The notes below the pieces were generated by a model. The model was not told the DNA's origin. It searched no databases and was given only the letters and a program-made list of their open reading frames with translations. From the NCBI GenBank assembly GCA_938074565.1, contig CALJEQ010000006.1, positions 62,001 to 126,000 on the forward strand: 64,000 nt of DNA. The letters run 5' to 3'. The number at the start of each line of letters is the position of its first letter. Within the stretch, counting starts at the first letter, position 1. This DNA comes from an uncultured Alkaliphilus sp. GTDB lineage: Bacteria; Bacillota; Clostridia; Peptostreptococcales; Natronincolaceae. The position numbers and the translations under genes were made by a program. Shown here in pieces: positions 17,505 through 25,605 of the stretch.

Positions 17505-19898
17505 ATGTACCATAAAACACGTTTATCAGTAGATTCATTAAGTAGTCCTTGCAATGTATTTGATTTAGATTTTAGTACAACGGAAGATTTACCTCCATTA
17601 AAGGAGATCATCGGTCAAGAAAGGGCAGTAGAAGCTCTGCTTTTTGGGCTACGAATGAAGAAAAAAGGGTACAACATTTATATAGCAGGTTTAAGTGGCA
17701 CGGGTCGCAGTAGTTATTCCCACTCCATTACTAAAGGACTGGCTACAGAAATGGAAATTCCCAATGATTGGATTTATGTTTATAATTTTAAAAATCCTGA
17801 TCGCCCCAAAGCTTTAAGCATGGAGGCTGGTTTAGGTATACAATTTAAAAAAGATATGGAAAATTTAATAGATCAATTACAAAAAGAAATTCCTTTAGTT
17901 TTTGAAAGTACCGATTACGAAACCAAGAAAAGTGAGTTGTATTCAGAATTTCAGCAAAAAAACAAAGTGATTATAGAAGAATTAAACAAAATTGGCGAAG
18001 AATATGGCTTTATCTTTAAAGAATCAGAAAATGGTTTAGTTACCATACCTTTAAAGGATGGACAACCAATGAAGAAGGAAGAGTACTCTGATTTGCTAGT
18101 TGAAGAAATGGAGAATATAAGAGACAATTCTACTCAGTTGAATTTGGCAACTTTAGAATTATTTAATAAATTAAGAGGGTTAGAAGAAGAAATAACCATT
18201 AAGGTTAAAAAACTAGATGAAGAAACAGGATACAATGTGATAAATTATTACATTAATAAGTTTTTGCAAAGGTATGGACATCGAAAAGGGATTGTAGAAT
18301 ATATTAATAACTTAGAACAGGATATTGTAGAGAATATAGACCACTTTAAGAAAAAAGATGATGATAATGAAATGCAGCAGTTAATGATGATGCAGATGAA
18401 AAATGATGAAGACTTTTTTCTGCGGTATAAAGTGAATTTATTTATTAATAACGAAGAACTGAAACATGCCCCTATCATTGATGAAAATAACCCTACTTTA
18501 TATAACTTAATAGGAACAATAGAGTATAAAAATGAGATGGGCATACTAAAAACCGATTTTACACAAATAAAACCTGGTGCTCTACATAATGCTAATGGTG
18601 GTTTTTTAATATTAAGCATTAGAGAAGTGTTATCTCAACCCTATGGATGGGAAACGTTGAAGAGAGCATTAAAGACTGGTGAAATTAATATTGAATCCAT
18701 CAATAAACAGATGGGATATGTTGTGACTTCTACCCTTAAACCTGAACCGATCCCCTTGGATTTAAAGGTAATTTTGATTGGTGATTCAAATATCTATTAT
18801 ACCCTATATAGTATAGATGAAGATTTCGGTAAGTTATTTAAGATAATGGCAGATTTTGATGTAGAGATGGACAAGAATGAAGGGAATACCCTTAAAATGG
18901 TAAAATTTATTGCTACCCATTGTGAAAAAGAAGGTTTGAAGCATTTTGATAAAAGTGCAGTGGCTAGAGTAATTGAATATAGTGGTAGATTAGCAGATCA
19001 TAAAGAAAAATTAAGTGCACGATTTAATAAGATAGTAGAAATACTCTATGAAGCAGATGCATGGGCGGAGATGGATTCTGCATCTTTAGTTAGTAAGTAT
19101 CATGTGGAAAAGGCAATACAGCAAAAAATCTATCGTAATAATCAGTATGAAGAAAAATTGAATGATATGTTTAAAGATGGTTCATTGCTAATGGATGTTG
19201 AGGGAGAAAAAGTTGGGCAAATTAATGGTTTAGTTGTTATGGGTACAGGTGAATACAGTTTTGGCAAACCAAGTAGAATTACAGTTTCCACATATAGAGG
19301 GAAATCTGGAATTATTAATATTGAGAGGGAAGTTAAAAAAAGTGGAAGTATCCATGATAAAGGAGTTTTAATTTTAAGTGGATATATGGGTTGTAAATAT
19401 GCTCAAAAGCATCCCCTATCTCTAACAGTGAGTATAAGTTTTGAACAAAACTATTCAATGATCGATGGAGATAGTGCTTCTAGTACAGAACTTTATGCTA
19501 TTCTTTCAAGTATTGCAGGAGTGCCAATAAAACAGTCTATAGCAGTTACAGGCTCTATAAACCAAAAAGGAGAAATTCAACCTATTGGTGGCGTAAATGA
19601 AAAAATTGAAGGGTTTTTTGATATATGTCAGCATCGTGGTTTCACTGGTGAACAAGGGGTAATTATACCTAAACAAAATGTAAAAAACCTAATGCTAAAG
19701 CAGGAGGTAATAGAAGCCGTTAAAGGTAATCTCTTTCATATATATGCTATTGATCATGTGGAGGAGGGAATAGAGATATTAACAGGAATTCCTGCTGGTG
19801 AAATGAATGACAAGGGGGAATATCCAGAGGGAACAATAAATTATTTAATAACAAAAAAGTTGAAGGAACTTTCAAAAAGTCAAAAAGATAGAAAATAA
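17505..19898 (+). CDS. Lon-like ATP-dependent protease (AAA_32 type)
   Basis: A 797-residue protein of the Lon-homologue group with a built-in AAA module and a C-terminal S16 serine protease domain. The N-terminal ATPase shows NIYIAGLSGTGRSSY as Walker A, with arginine in the lysine position, an LPPLKEIIGQERAVEALLFG lead, and a helical insertion at about 140-300. The protease part has the catalytic serine in DGDSASSTEL and the lysine in GGVNEKIEGFF, the normal Ser-Lys dyad. It should degrade cytosolic proteins. The ATG follows AAAGGGGG and the gene is alone behind its own promoter. The symbol is left blank because several Lon paralogue names compete. Confidence 0.9.
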   Translation: MYHKTRLSVDSLSSPCNVFDLDFSTTEDLPPLKEIIGQERAVEALLFGLRMKKKGYNIYIAGLSGTGRSSYSHSITKGLATEMEIPNDWIYVYNFKNPDRPKALSMEAGLGIQFKKDMENLIDQLQKEIPLVFESTDYETKKSELYSEFQQKNKVIIEELNKIGEEYGFIFKESENGLVTIPLKDGQPMKKEEYSDLLVEEMENIRDNSTQLNLATLELFNKLRGLEEEITIKVKKLDEETGYNVINYYINKFLQRYGHRKGIVEYINNLEQDIVENIDHFKKKDDDNEMQQLMMMQMKNDEDFFLRYKVNLFINNEELKHAPIIDENNPTLYNLIGTIEYKNEMGILKTDFTQIKPGALHNANGGFLILSIREVLSQPYGWETLKRALKTGEINIESINKQMGYVVTSTLKPEPIPLDLKVILIGDSNIYYTLYSIDEDFGKLFKIMADFDVEMDKNEGNTLKMVKFIATHCEKEGLKHFDKSAVARVIEYSGRLADHKEKLSARFNKIVEILYEADAWAEMDSASLVSKYHVEKAIQQKIYRNNQYEEKLNDMFKDGSLLMDVEGEKVGQINGLVVMGTGEYSFGKPSRITVSTYRGKSGIINIEREVKKSGSIHDKGVLILSGYMGCKYAQKHPLSLTVSISFEQNYSMIDGDSASSTELYAILSSIAGVPIKQSIAVTGSINQKGEIQPIGGVNEKIEGFFDICQHRGFTGEQGVIIPKQNVKNLMLKQEVIEAVKGNLFHIYAIDHVEEGIEILTGIPAGEMNDKGEYPEGTINYLITKKLKELSKSQKDRK

Positions 19899-19937
19899 AA
19901 TAACTAATTAGTATTTAAGTTTGAAGCTAATAAAACT

Positions 19938-19961
19938 AGGGGTAGTCATAAGACTATCCCC
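19938..19961 (+). terminator. hairpin after the Lon-like gene
   Basis: AGGGGTAGTC (19938-19947) pairs with GACTATCCCCT (from 19952), with a G-T-tolerant match. There is no clean T run after it, so termination is likely but not certain. Confidence 0.5.
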
Positions 19962-19998
19962 TAACCAATGAAAAACCTTTTATCTTAATGGTTACATC

Positions 19999-20050
19999 TT
20001 ATAGTCAGCCCCTTATGTATTACACTATACGTTAAGGTAGCTGACTATAA
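19999..20050. repeat. palindromic element, copy A
   Basis: A 52-base palindrome between two convergent genes. The outer arms TTATAGTCAGC (19999-20009) and GCTGACTATAA (20040-20050) match perfectly over 11 bases. Inside is a second helix, CCTTATGTAT with ATACGTTAAGG, around TACACT. A related element with different outer arms and the same inner core lies at 25267-25315. It may act as a bidirectional terminator for this convergent pair, but it lacks T runs. Confidence 0.6.
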
Positions 20051-20061
20051 TTGTGCTATAT

Positions 20062-20631
20062 TTATTTACAGGAGATCATTCGTTTTTCTGTTATAATGTA
20101 TTGTACAGGAAAATCATATTCATCATTTTCCACATGATCAATCATCTGTACTTCAAAGGCTAAAGCAACAGTAGGAACAGTATCTTTTAAATTAGGTAGA
20201 AAACGATCATAGTAGCCTGCTCCATAACCAATACGGTAACCCCTTTCGTCGAAGGCAACTCCAGGTACAATCACTAAATCTATCAATTCTGATGATATGG
20301 GTCGAAGGGCTTCTTTTTTTGGTTCTAAAACACCAAATGTACCAATTTCTAAGTCCTTTTCAAAATCTTTTAATTCCGAAATAAGTAGGGTTTTTGAAGT
20401 AGGGACTGTTACTGGGATAAAAACTCGTTTATTCTGTAAAAACAAATTAGAAATAATATTACTTGTATCTACTTCATTACGAAATGAGAGATATAGCATA
20501 ACACATTGAGCGTTTTTATAGAAATCTAAAGGGGCTAATCGGTTAAAAATAAGTTCACTATTAAGGTTAACCATTTGGGGACTCATACCTTGTCTCTTAT
20601 TTAAGATTTCTTTTCTAATTAATTTTTTAAT
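20062..20631 (-). CDS. 5-formyltetrahydrofolate cyclo-ligase, apparent ATT start
   Basis: The enzyme converts 5-formyl-THF to 5,10-methenyl-THF with ATP, clearing an inhibitory folate. The C-terminal two thirds carry PVTVPTSKTLL, LVIVPGVAFDERGYRIGYGAGYYDRFL, the nucleotide-binding signature. The first ATG (20586) gives only 174 residues and lacks the family N-terminus. In the same frame upstream, after GGAGG on the - strand, codons run ATT ATT AAA AAA TTA, giving KKLIRKEILNKRQGMS, which is the expected N-terminal K/R region. No ATG, GTG or TTG exists at its front, so initiation at ATT (20631 or 20634) is inferred. A sequencing error is the alternative. The gene is convergent with the Lon-like gene. 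Confidence 0.85.
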   Translation of the reverse strand: MKKLIRKEILNKRQGMSPQMVNLNSELIFNRLAPLDFYKNAQCVMLYLSFRNEVDTSNIISNLFLQNKRVFIPVTVPTSKTLLISELKDFEKDLEIGTFGVLEPKKEALRPISSELIDLVIVPGVAFDERGYRIGYGAGYYDRFLPNLKDTVPTVALAFEVQMIDHVENDEYDFPVQYIITEKRMISCK

Positions 20632-20901
20632 AATAAAACACCTCCAAAATATTGATATTTAAACTACTTAAACTTATTGTATCAGATTTTTGGTAATCAA
20701 TTCAATTGAAATGGTGGTTAATTAATTGGTATAATTATAAAAGCAAAAAGGTACGAAAAAACAAGATATATATGTTTTTTTATATAATATTATATTATAT
20801 TTAAAAAATAGGTATAATCTCCCAATGCTTATTCTAAAAATTTAGAAGGAAATAATAAATTAATGTCGAATGAGTTAATTGGATAACAGGAGCTGATAAC
20901 T

Positions 20902-21588
20902 TTGATAGAAATGAAAAATGTTAGTAAAAAGTATATTAATGGGGTACAAGCCTTAACGAATATTAATCTTAAAATAGAAAAAGGAGACTTTGCTTTCTTA
21001 GTTGGACCCAGTGGTGCAGGTAAATCTACTTTTATAAAATTAATGTTAAAAGAAGAAGAGCCATCAGAGGGGATGATCTACTTAGATAATAAAGATATTA
21101 CTAAACTTTCTAGAAGGAAAACCCCTTTTTTACGAAGAAATATTGGTGTTATTTTTCAAGATTTTAGATTGTTGCCTAATAAAACTGTTTTTGAAAATGT
21201 TGCATTTGCAATGGAAATTATAGAATCATCTTCAAAGGAAATACGAAGACAGGTTCCTATGGTTTTAGGAATGGTGGGATTAAGTGAAAGAGCTAATCAA
21301 TACCCCCATCAGTTATCTGGGGGAGAAAAACAAAGAGTTTCTATTGCTAGGGCAATTGTTAATAACCCATCCATCTTAATTGCAGACGAGCCAACAGGAA
21401 ATTTAGATCCAGAAACAGCTTGGGAAATAATGAAGGTATTGCGTCAAATTAATAGAAGAGGTACAACTATTTTAATGGTTACCCATGCTAAAGACATTGT
21501 TGATGTTATGCAGCAAAGGGTAATTGCCCTCGAAAAAGGTAGAATTATACGGGATGAACAAAGGGGGGCATATGGCTATGAAGATTAG
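20902..21588 (+). CDS. ftsE: cell division ATP-binding protein FtsE
   Basis: ATPase of the FtsEX complex, which works as a mechanical switch for peptidoglycan hydrolases at the membrane. The 228-residue protein has Walker A GPSGAGKST, Q-loop IFQDFRLLPNKT, signature LSGGEKQRVSIARAI, Walker B ILIADEPTGNLD and the switch histidine in MVTHAKD. The start is TTG 20902 with an AGGAGCTGAT site upstream; IEMKNVSKKYINGVQAL is the usual FtsE N-terminus. It overlaps ftsX by about 11 bases, and an M23 hydrolase activator follows, which is the full functional set. Confidence 0.95.
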   Translation: MIEMKNVSKKYINGVQALTNINLKIEKGDFAFLVGPSGAGKSTFIKLMLKEEEPSEGMIYLDNKDITKLSRRKTPFLRRNIGVIFQDFRLLPNKTVFENVAFAMEIIESSSKEIRRQVPMVLGMVGLSERANQYPHQLSGGEKQRVSIARAIVNNPSILIADEPTGNLDPETAWEIMKVLRQINRRGTTILMVTHAKDIVDVMQQRVIALEKGRIIRDEQRGAYGYED

Positions 21589-22474
21589 AACGGTGAAATA
21601 TATTTTAAAACAAGGTGTATTAGGTTTATGGCGTAATAGAGGTATGAGTGTTGCTTCCATTAGCTCCGTTTCCGCCTCCCTTATTGTATTAGGTTTAATT
21701 ATTACATTGGTACTCAATATAAATAATGTTGCAACATTAACTCAAACTCATTTTGATACAATACAGGTATATGTACAGGATAACTTATCAGAAAAGGAAA
21801 CAGTTAATATAGGAAAAGCCATTGAAGGTATAGATGGTGTGCAGTTGGTGGAATACGAATCGAAAGAACAAGCTTTATTAAACATGAGAGAACGTTGGGG
21901 TGAACAGGGTTATTTGTTGGAATCATTAGAGGAAAACCCACTACCTAATTCATATATCATTCATTTAGAAAATATAGAACTTGCTGATGACGTGGTTTTA
22001 TCAATAAAGAGTGTAGAGGGTATTGATGAAGTAAAGTATTATAAAGAAATTATTCAAAATATGTTAAGAATTGCAGGTTTTATAAGAACTGTAGGACTAA
22101 TACTAATATTTATTTTAACCCTTGTTGCAATGTTTATTATCTCTAATACTGTTAAACTAGCTTTAAATGCTAGAAGGCAAGAAATTAACATTATGAAATA
22201 TGTTGGAGCCACCAATTGGTTTATTAGATGGCCCTTTATAATGGAGGGGATCGTATTAGGGTTAATTGGTGCCATTACAGCATTGTTAATTGTTCATTTT
22301 GGTTATCAATACACATTCGACATTATTACAGCTAGATTTACAGCTATTTTTAGTGCTTATCTAATACCTATTGAAGAAATGATGAAAAAAACTATTTTAA
22401 TGTTTACTGTATTAGGAACAGGTGTGGGAGCTTTAGGAAGTATAATTTCTTTAAGGAAACACTTGAACGTTTAG
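21578..22474 (+). CDS. ftsX: cell division membrane protein FtsX
   Basis: Permease-like partner of FtsE, about 298 residues. A cytoplasmic N-terminus (KIRTVKYILKQGVLGLWRNRGMSVASISSVSAS) leads to a first membrane helix, then an extracellular loop of about 130 residues that should bind the hydrolase activator, then three helices (LILIFILTLVAMFIISNTV, GIVLGLIGAITALLIVHFG, TVLGTGVGALGSIISL). The motif LNARRQEINIMKYVGATNWFI is typical. ATG 21578 is chosen by its 9-base spacing from AAGGGGGG; ATG 21572 is possible. The frame is open further upstream, inside ftsE, but that lacks a ribosome site. Confidence 0.93.
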   Translation: MKIRTVKYILKQGVLGLWRNRGMSVASISSVSASLIVLGLIITLVLNINNVATLTQTHFDTIQVYVQDNLSEKETVNIGKAIEGIDGVQLVEYESKEQALLNMRERWGEQGYLLESLEENPLPNSYIIHLENIELADDVVLSIKSVEGIDEVKYYKEIIQNMLRIAGFIRTVGLILIFILTLVAMFIISNTVKLALNARRQEINIMKYVGATNWFIRWPFIMEGIVLGLIGAITALLIVHFGYQYTFDIITARFTAIFSAYLIPIEEMMKKTILMFTVLGTGVGALGSIISLRKHLNV

Positions 22475-22493
22475 TTGGAAGGGGGGCTTAATT

Positions 22494-23627
22494 TTGAAGG
22501 GCGTTAAAATAACTTTTATATTTGTGATGACTATTGTAATTTCTATTTCATCTTTATTTGTTTTTGCCAATGAAGCTAACCGTTTAAAACAAGAAATTAA
22601 TAATTTAAGTAAGAAACAGCAGCAAATAGAAAAAGAAATGAAAAAAAATGTACAACAACAGAAAAACGTATATGCAGAAATACAAAAACTACAAGTGGAA
22701 ATAGAAAAAATAGAAAATGAAATTTCCCTATTACACCACGACATAACCATTACCCAGAAAAAGATTGATGTAGCATCCAGAGAACTGGTGAGGGCTGAAG
22801 AAAATATTGATGATAAAAAAGATTTATTAGGGTCAAGATTAAATGTAATGTACCGAAGTGGTAGTATTGGTTATGCTGAAGTAATACTAAGTTCTAAAAG
22901 TTTTCCAGAACTTTTAACAAATCTTGATATGGTTAAATTAATTGTTCAACATGATGTTGATTTATTAAAATATCTACAAGAGCAAAGAGATTCTATTGAA
23001 GATAAGAAAGTGAAATTAGAAACAGATAAAAAACAATTAATATCCCTAAAAAACAATGTAGAAACAAAAAAGAAAAACCTACAAGTTTCTAGAGGACAGC
23101 AGGAAAGATTAAGAAAAGAACTGGTTTCAGATAAAGAAGAAATGGAAAAGCAATATAACATATGGGAAAAGGAAATTAAAGATTCTGAAAGTAAATTGAA
23201 GAAGTTACAGTCAACAGGACAATATGTAGGAGGAAAATTACAGTGGCCTGTACCGGGATACTCAAGAATTTCTTCCCCTTATGGTAACCGTATTCATCCA
23301 ATATTAAAAACCCAACGTTTCCACTCAGGTATAGATGTACCTGCACCAACAGGAACGTCTATAGTTGCCGCAGGTCAAGGTAAGGTTGTTTATTCTGGTG
23401 ATATGGGAGGCTATGGAAAAACCATTGTTATTGATCATGGTGGTGGAATAATGACACTATATGCCCATAATTCAAGATTGCTACTGTCGGTGGGAGATAG
23501 TGTTACAAGGGGACAAAAGGTTGCTTTGGCGGGTAGTACAGGATTATCAACAGGACCTCATCTACATTTTGAAGTAAGAAAAGATGGAAAATATGTTGAC
23601 CCTATTCCCTATGTAAAAGGCAATTAA
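22494..23627 (+). CDS. murein hydrolase activator, coiled coil plus M23 domain
   Basis: A 377-residue exported protein: signal peptide (ITFIFVMTIVISISSLFVFA), a long coiled coil at about residues 25-250 (heptad-rich Q, K, E stretches), and a C-terminal LytM/M23 domain. The zinc and catalytic residues appear intact: FHSGIDVPAPTGT (HxxxD), LYAHNSRL and GPHLHFEV (HxH). This is the EnvC/PcsB/CwlO arrangement, in which FtsX holds the coiled coil and releases the peptidase. Here an intact M23 site suggests it cuts peptide crosslinks itself. The start is TTG 22494 behind GAAGGGGGG, 19 bases after ftsX. Confidence 0.92.
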   Translation: MKGVKITFIFVMTIVISISSLFVFANEANRLKQEINNLSKKQQQIEKEMKKNVQQQKNVYAEIQKLQVEIEKIENEISLLHHDITITQKKIDVASRELVRAEENIDDKKDLLGSRLNVMYRSGSIGYAEVILSSKSFPELLTNLDMVKLIVQHDVDLLKYLQEQRDSIEDKKVKLETDKKQLISLKNNVETKKKNLQVSRGQQERLRKELVSDKEEMEKQYNIWEKEIKDSESKLKKLQSTGQYVGGKLQWPVPGYSRISSPYGNRIHPILKTQRFHSGIDVPAPTGTSIVAAGQGKVVYSGDMGGYGKTIVIDHGGGIMTLYAHNSRLLLSVGDSVTRGQKVALAGSTGLSTGPHLHFEVRKDGKYVDPIPYVKGN

Positions 23628-23641
23628 AATTTTATACAATT

Positions 23642-23680
23642 AACCCTAAAGTAAAAATTGAATTTTACTTTAGGGTTTTT
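23642..23680 (+). terminator. Rho-independent terminator after the M23 gene
   Basis: A perfect 15-base inverted repeat (AACCCTAAAGTAAAA at 23642-23656 with 23663-23677) runs into a T tract. Confidence 0.88.
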
Positions 23681-23709
23681 AGTTTTCTTAAGTGTTTTTT
23701 AATTAGCTA

Positions 23710-23746
23710 CTTCCTTTTAATTAATTTATTAAAAGGAAGGTTTTTT
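23710..23746 (+). terminator. second terminator hairpin in tandem
   Basis: CTTCCTTTTAAT (from 23710) pairs with ATTAAAAGGAAG (to about 23739), followed by six Ts. No gene lies between it and the first hairpin. The rest of the 23628-23965 gap is AT-rich; an extended -10 (TGGTATAAT at about 23891-23899) probably starts ctpA. Confidence 0.75.
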
Positions 23747-23965
23747 ATGATATATATCTAATACTTATACTATTAAAATAAGTTAATTATTGTTCAATAA
23801 TATGATAGAAAATTAAAGTGTGAATTTTTATCAATTCTTTTTTAAAAATAAAATGATTTTAACAATGATTTTTAAGTCATAATAAGAATATGGTATAATG
23901 AAATTTAATAAGTTATAAGATAGATAATTACTAATAATTTTATAGGATAAAAAGGGGAGAAAATA

Positions 23966-25183
23966 ATGATTAGTAAGAAAAAAGCTGTTATTGGAGCAAT
24001 AGTTATTGTGGTTTTAACATCTGTCTTAAATATGACAGTAGTAAATTTATTAGGCGTAAAAGTTGGGCAACGATATATTATAAGTAAAGGTACTTATGAT
24101 TATTATCAAAAGGTTCAAGAACAACATGGTAAACTATTACAACTAAGCGATTTTTTAATGGAGAACTATTATCAAGAAGTAGACTCTGATAAACTGGCTG
24201 AAGGTGCTTTAAAGGGAATGTTTGATGGTATTGGTGACCCATATACCACCTATATGACAGAAAAAGAATTTAGTGACTTAATGACAAGAACAGCAGGTAC
24301 ATATGGAGGAATTGGAGTCATAGTTACCCCTGGAGAAGATGGTTTAGTTACTGTGGTATCACCAATTGAAGGTACTCCAGGAGAACGAGCGGGTATTAGT
24401 ACTGGCGATAAAATTATTGCTGTAGATGGTGAATCAATCTATGGAGATCGTTTAGAACAAGCTGTGGAAAGAATGAAAGGTAAGCCTGGTACTGATGTAA
24501 AGTTAACTATTCGAAGAGAAGGGATACAAGAGGCACTTGAAGTATCAATTACTAGAGAAGAAATTAGACTACAGACAGTTAAGTCAGAAGTTTTACAAGA
24601 TAATATTGGTTATATCCGTATTTCTATGTTTGATGAGAAGACTGCCGACGACTTTAATAGCCATTTAAGTCAATTGGAAAAAAAGAATATAAAAGGGTTA
24701 GTAATTGATTTAAGGAATAATCCTGGTGGGTTATTAAGCCAATGTATAGAAATTGCTGATACACTTTTGGGAGAGCAAGTTATTGTTTACACAGAAGATC
24801 GACAAGGCGTTAGACAGGTGGAAAAATCAGATAAAAAGAAAGTAGATTATCCATTGGTGCTAATTGTTAATAAAGGCAGTGCCAGTGCTTCTGAAATACT
24901 AGCAGGAGCTGTTAAGGATGGTGAGGCAGGAACAATAATTGGTACCACCACATTTGGTAAAGGTCTAGTACAACAAGTAAAATCTTTGCCGGATGGAACT
25001 GGTTTTAAATACACTATTTCTCAATACTTTACTCCTAATGGTACTAACATTCATGGTACAGGAGTTGAACCAAACATTATTGTAGAATTACCAGAAGAAT
25101 TAAGCAATGCAACTAATATTGAAAGAAGTGAAGATACTCAGTTACAAAAGGCAATTGAAGTTCTACTTGAAAAAATTAAATAG
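23966..25183 (+). CDS. ctpA: carboxy-terminal processing protease (S41)
   Basis: A 405-residue membrane-anchored serine protease of the CtpA/CtpB group, acting outside the membrane. It has one N-terminal helix (AVIGAIVIVVLTSVLNMTVVNLLG), a PDZ domain at about residues 100-185 (TYGGIGVIVTPGEDG, AGISTGDKIIAVDG) and an S41 domain with the catalytic serine in NKGSASASEILAGA and lysine in TTFGKGLVQQ. LVIDLRNNPGGLL is also typical. In spore formers CtpB cleaves SpoIVFA to trigger sigma-K; whether this paralogue does so cannot be decided here. It sits between ftsEX-M23 and uvrBA, a common clostridial order. Confidence 0.92.
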   Translation: MISKKKAVIGAIVIVVLTSVLNMTVVNLLGVKVGQRYIISKGTYDYYQKVQEQHGKLLQLSDFLMENYYQEVDSDKLAEGALKGMFDGIGDPYTTYMTEKEFSDLMTRTAGTYGGIGVIVTPGEDGLVTVVSPIEGTPGERAGISTGDKIIAVDGESIYGDRLEQAVERMKGKPGTDVKLTIRREGIQEALEVSITREEIRLQTVKSEVLQDNIGYIRISMFDEKTADDFNSHLSQLEKKNIKGLVIDLRNNPGGLLSQCIEIADTLLGEQVIVYTEDRQGVRQVEKSDKKKVDYPLVLIVNKGSASASEILAGAVKDGEAGTIIGTTTFGKGLVQQVKSLPDGTGFKYTISQYFTPNGTNIHGTGVEPNIIVELPEELSNATNIERSEDTQLQKAIEVLLEKIK

Positions 25184-25266
25184 AAAAACAATAATTTAGT
25201 ATATAGAGTTATTAATTTTTAAAAGAGAAAATTGTCTTTTTCAGTTTTTAGTCTTTTGTTGCTTTT

Positions 25267-25315
25267 GAAACCCAGCTTGTTAATGTATTTTAGATACGTT
25301 CCGTTGCTGGGTTTC
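25267..25315. repeat. palindromic element, copy B
   Basis: A 49-base palindrome 83 bases after ctpA. The outer arms GAAACCCAGC and GCTGGGTTTC match perfectly, and the inner AATGTAT and ATACGTT pair around TTTAG. The core matches copy A at 19999-20050 while the outer arms differ in sequence and stay complementary. It may terminate ctpA, with ATTATGCC and then Ts following. Confidence 0.6.
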
Positions 25316-25372
25316 ATTATGCCTTAGTTTTCCTTTTTTTAATTATATTAGTTTGTAAATTTAGTTGTGTAG

Positions 25373-25419
25373 TTGACATTTAAAGTAAGTATAGTATAAT
25401 ATATAGAGAACAAACGTTC
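25373..25419 (+). promoter_or_regulatory. uvrBA promoter with LexA box
   Basis: TTGACA (25373-25378) and TATAAT (25395-25400), 16 bases apart, are followed by GAACAAACGTTC at 25408-25419. That is an exact GAAC-N4-GTTC match to the LexA (DinR) box of Gram-positive bacteria, placed at about the transcription start. It indicates SOS control of uvrB and probably uvrA. Confidence 0.85.
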
Positions 25420-25530
25420 TGAGAATGAAAAGGCTGGGAGTTTTTAGTTAACAGTACAAGTTAAGGTATTACTAATAATTAAATAATTTAATATAAAATA
25501 TAGAGGGAATAAAACTGTTAAATATTTGAA

Positions 25531-25572
25531 ACCTTATTATTATGTCAACCAGTTATGTTATAATAATAAGGT
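25531..25572 (+). promoter_or_regulatory. leader hairpin before uvrB
   Basis: ACCTTATTATTAT (25531-25543) pairs perfectly with ATAATAATAAGGT (25560-25572). The right arm overlaps an AAGGTGG ribosome-site-like run that precedes ATG 25579. The hairpin could tune translation from that upstream start or stabilise the mRNA. No function is established. Confidence 0.45.
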
Positions 25573-25605
25573 GGATTAATGATAAAGAATAGAGAGGTTA
25601 TATTA

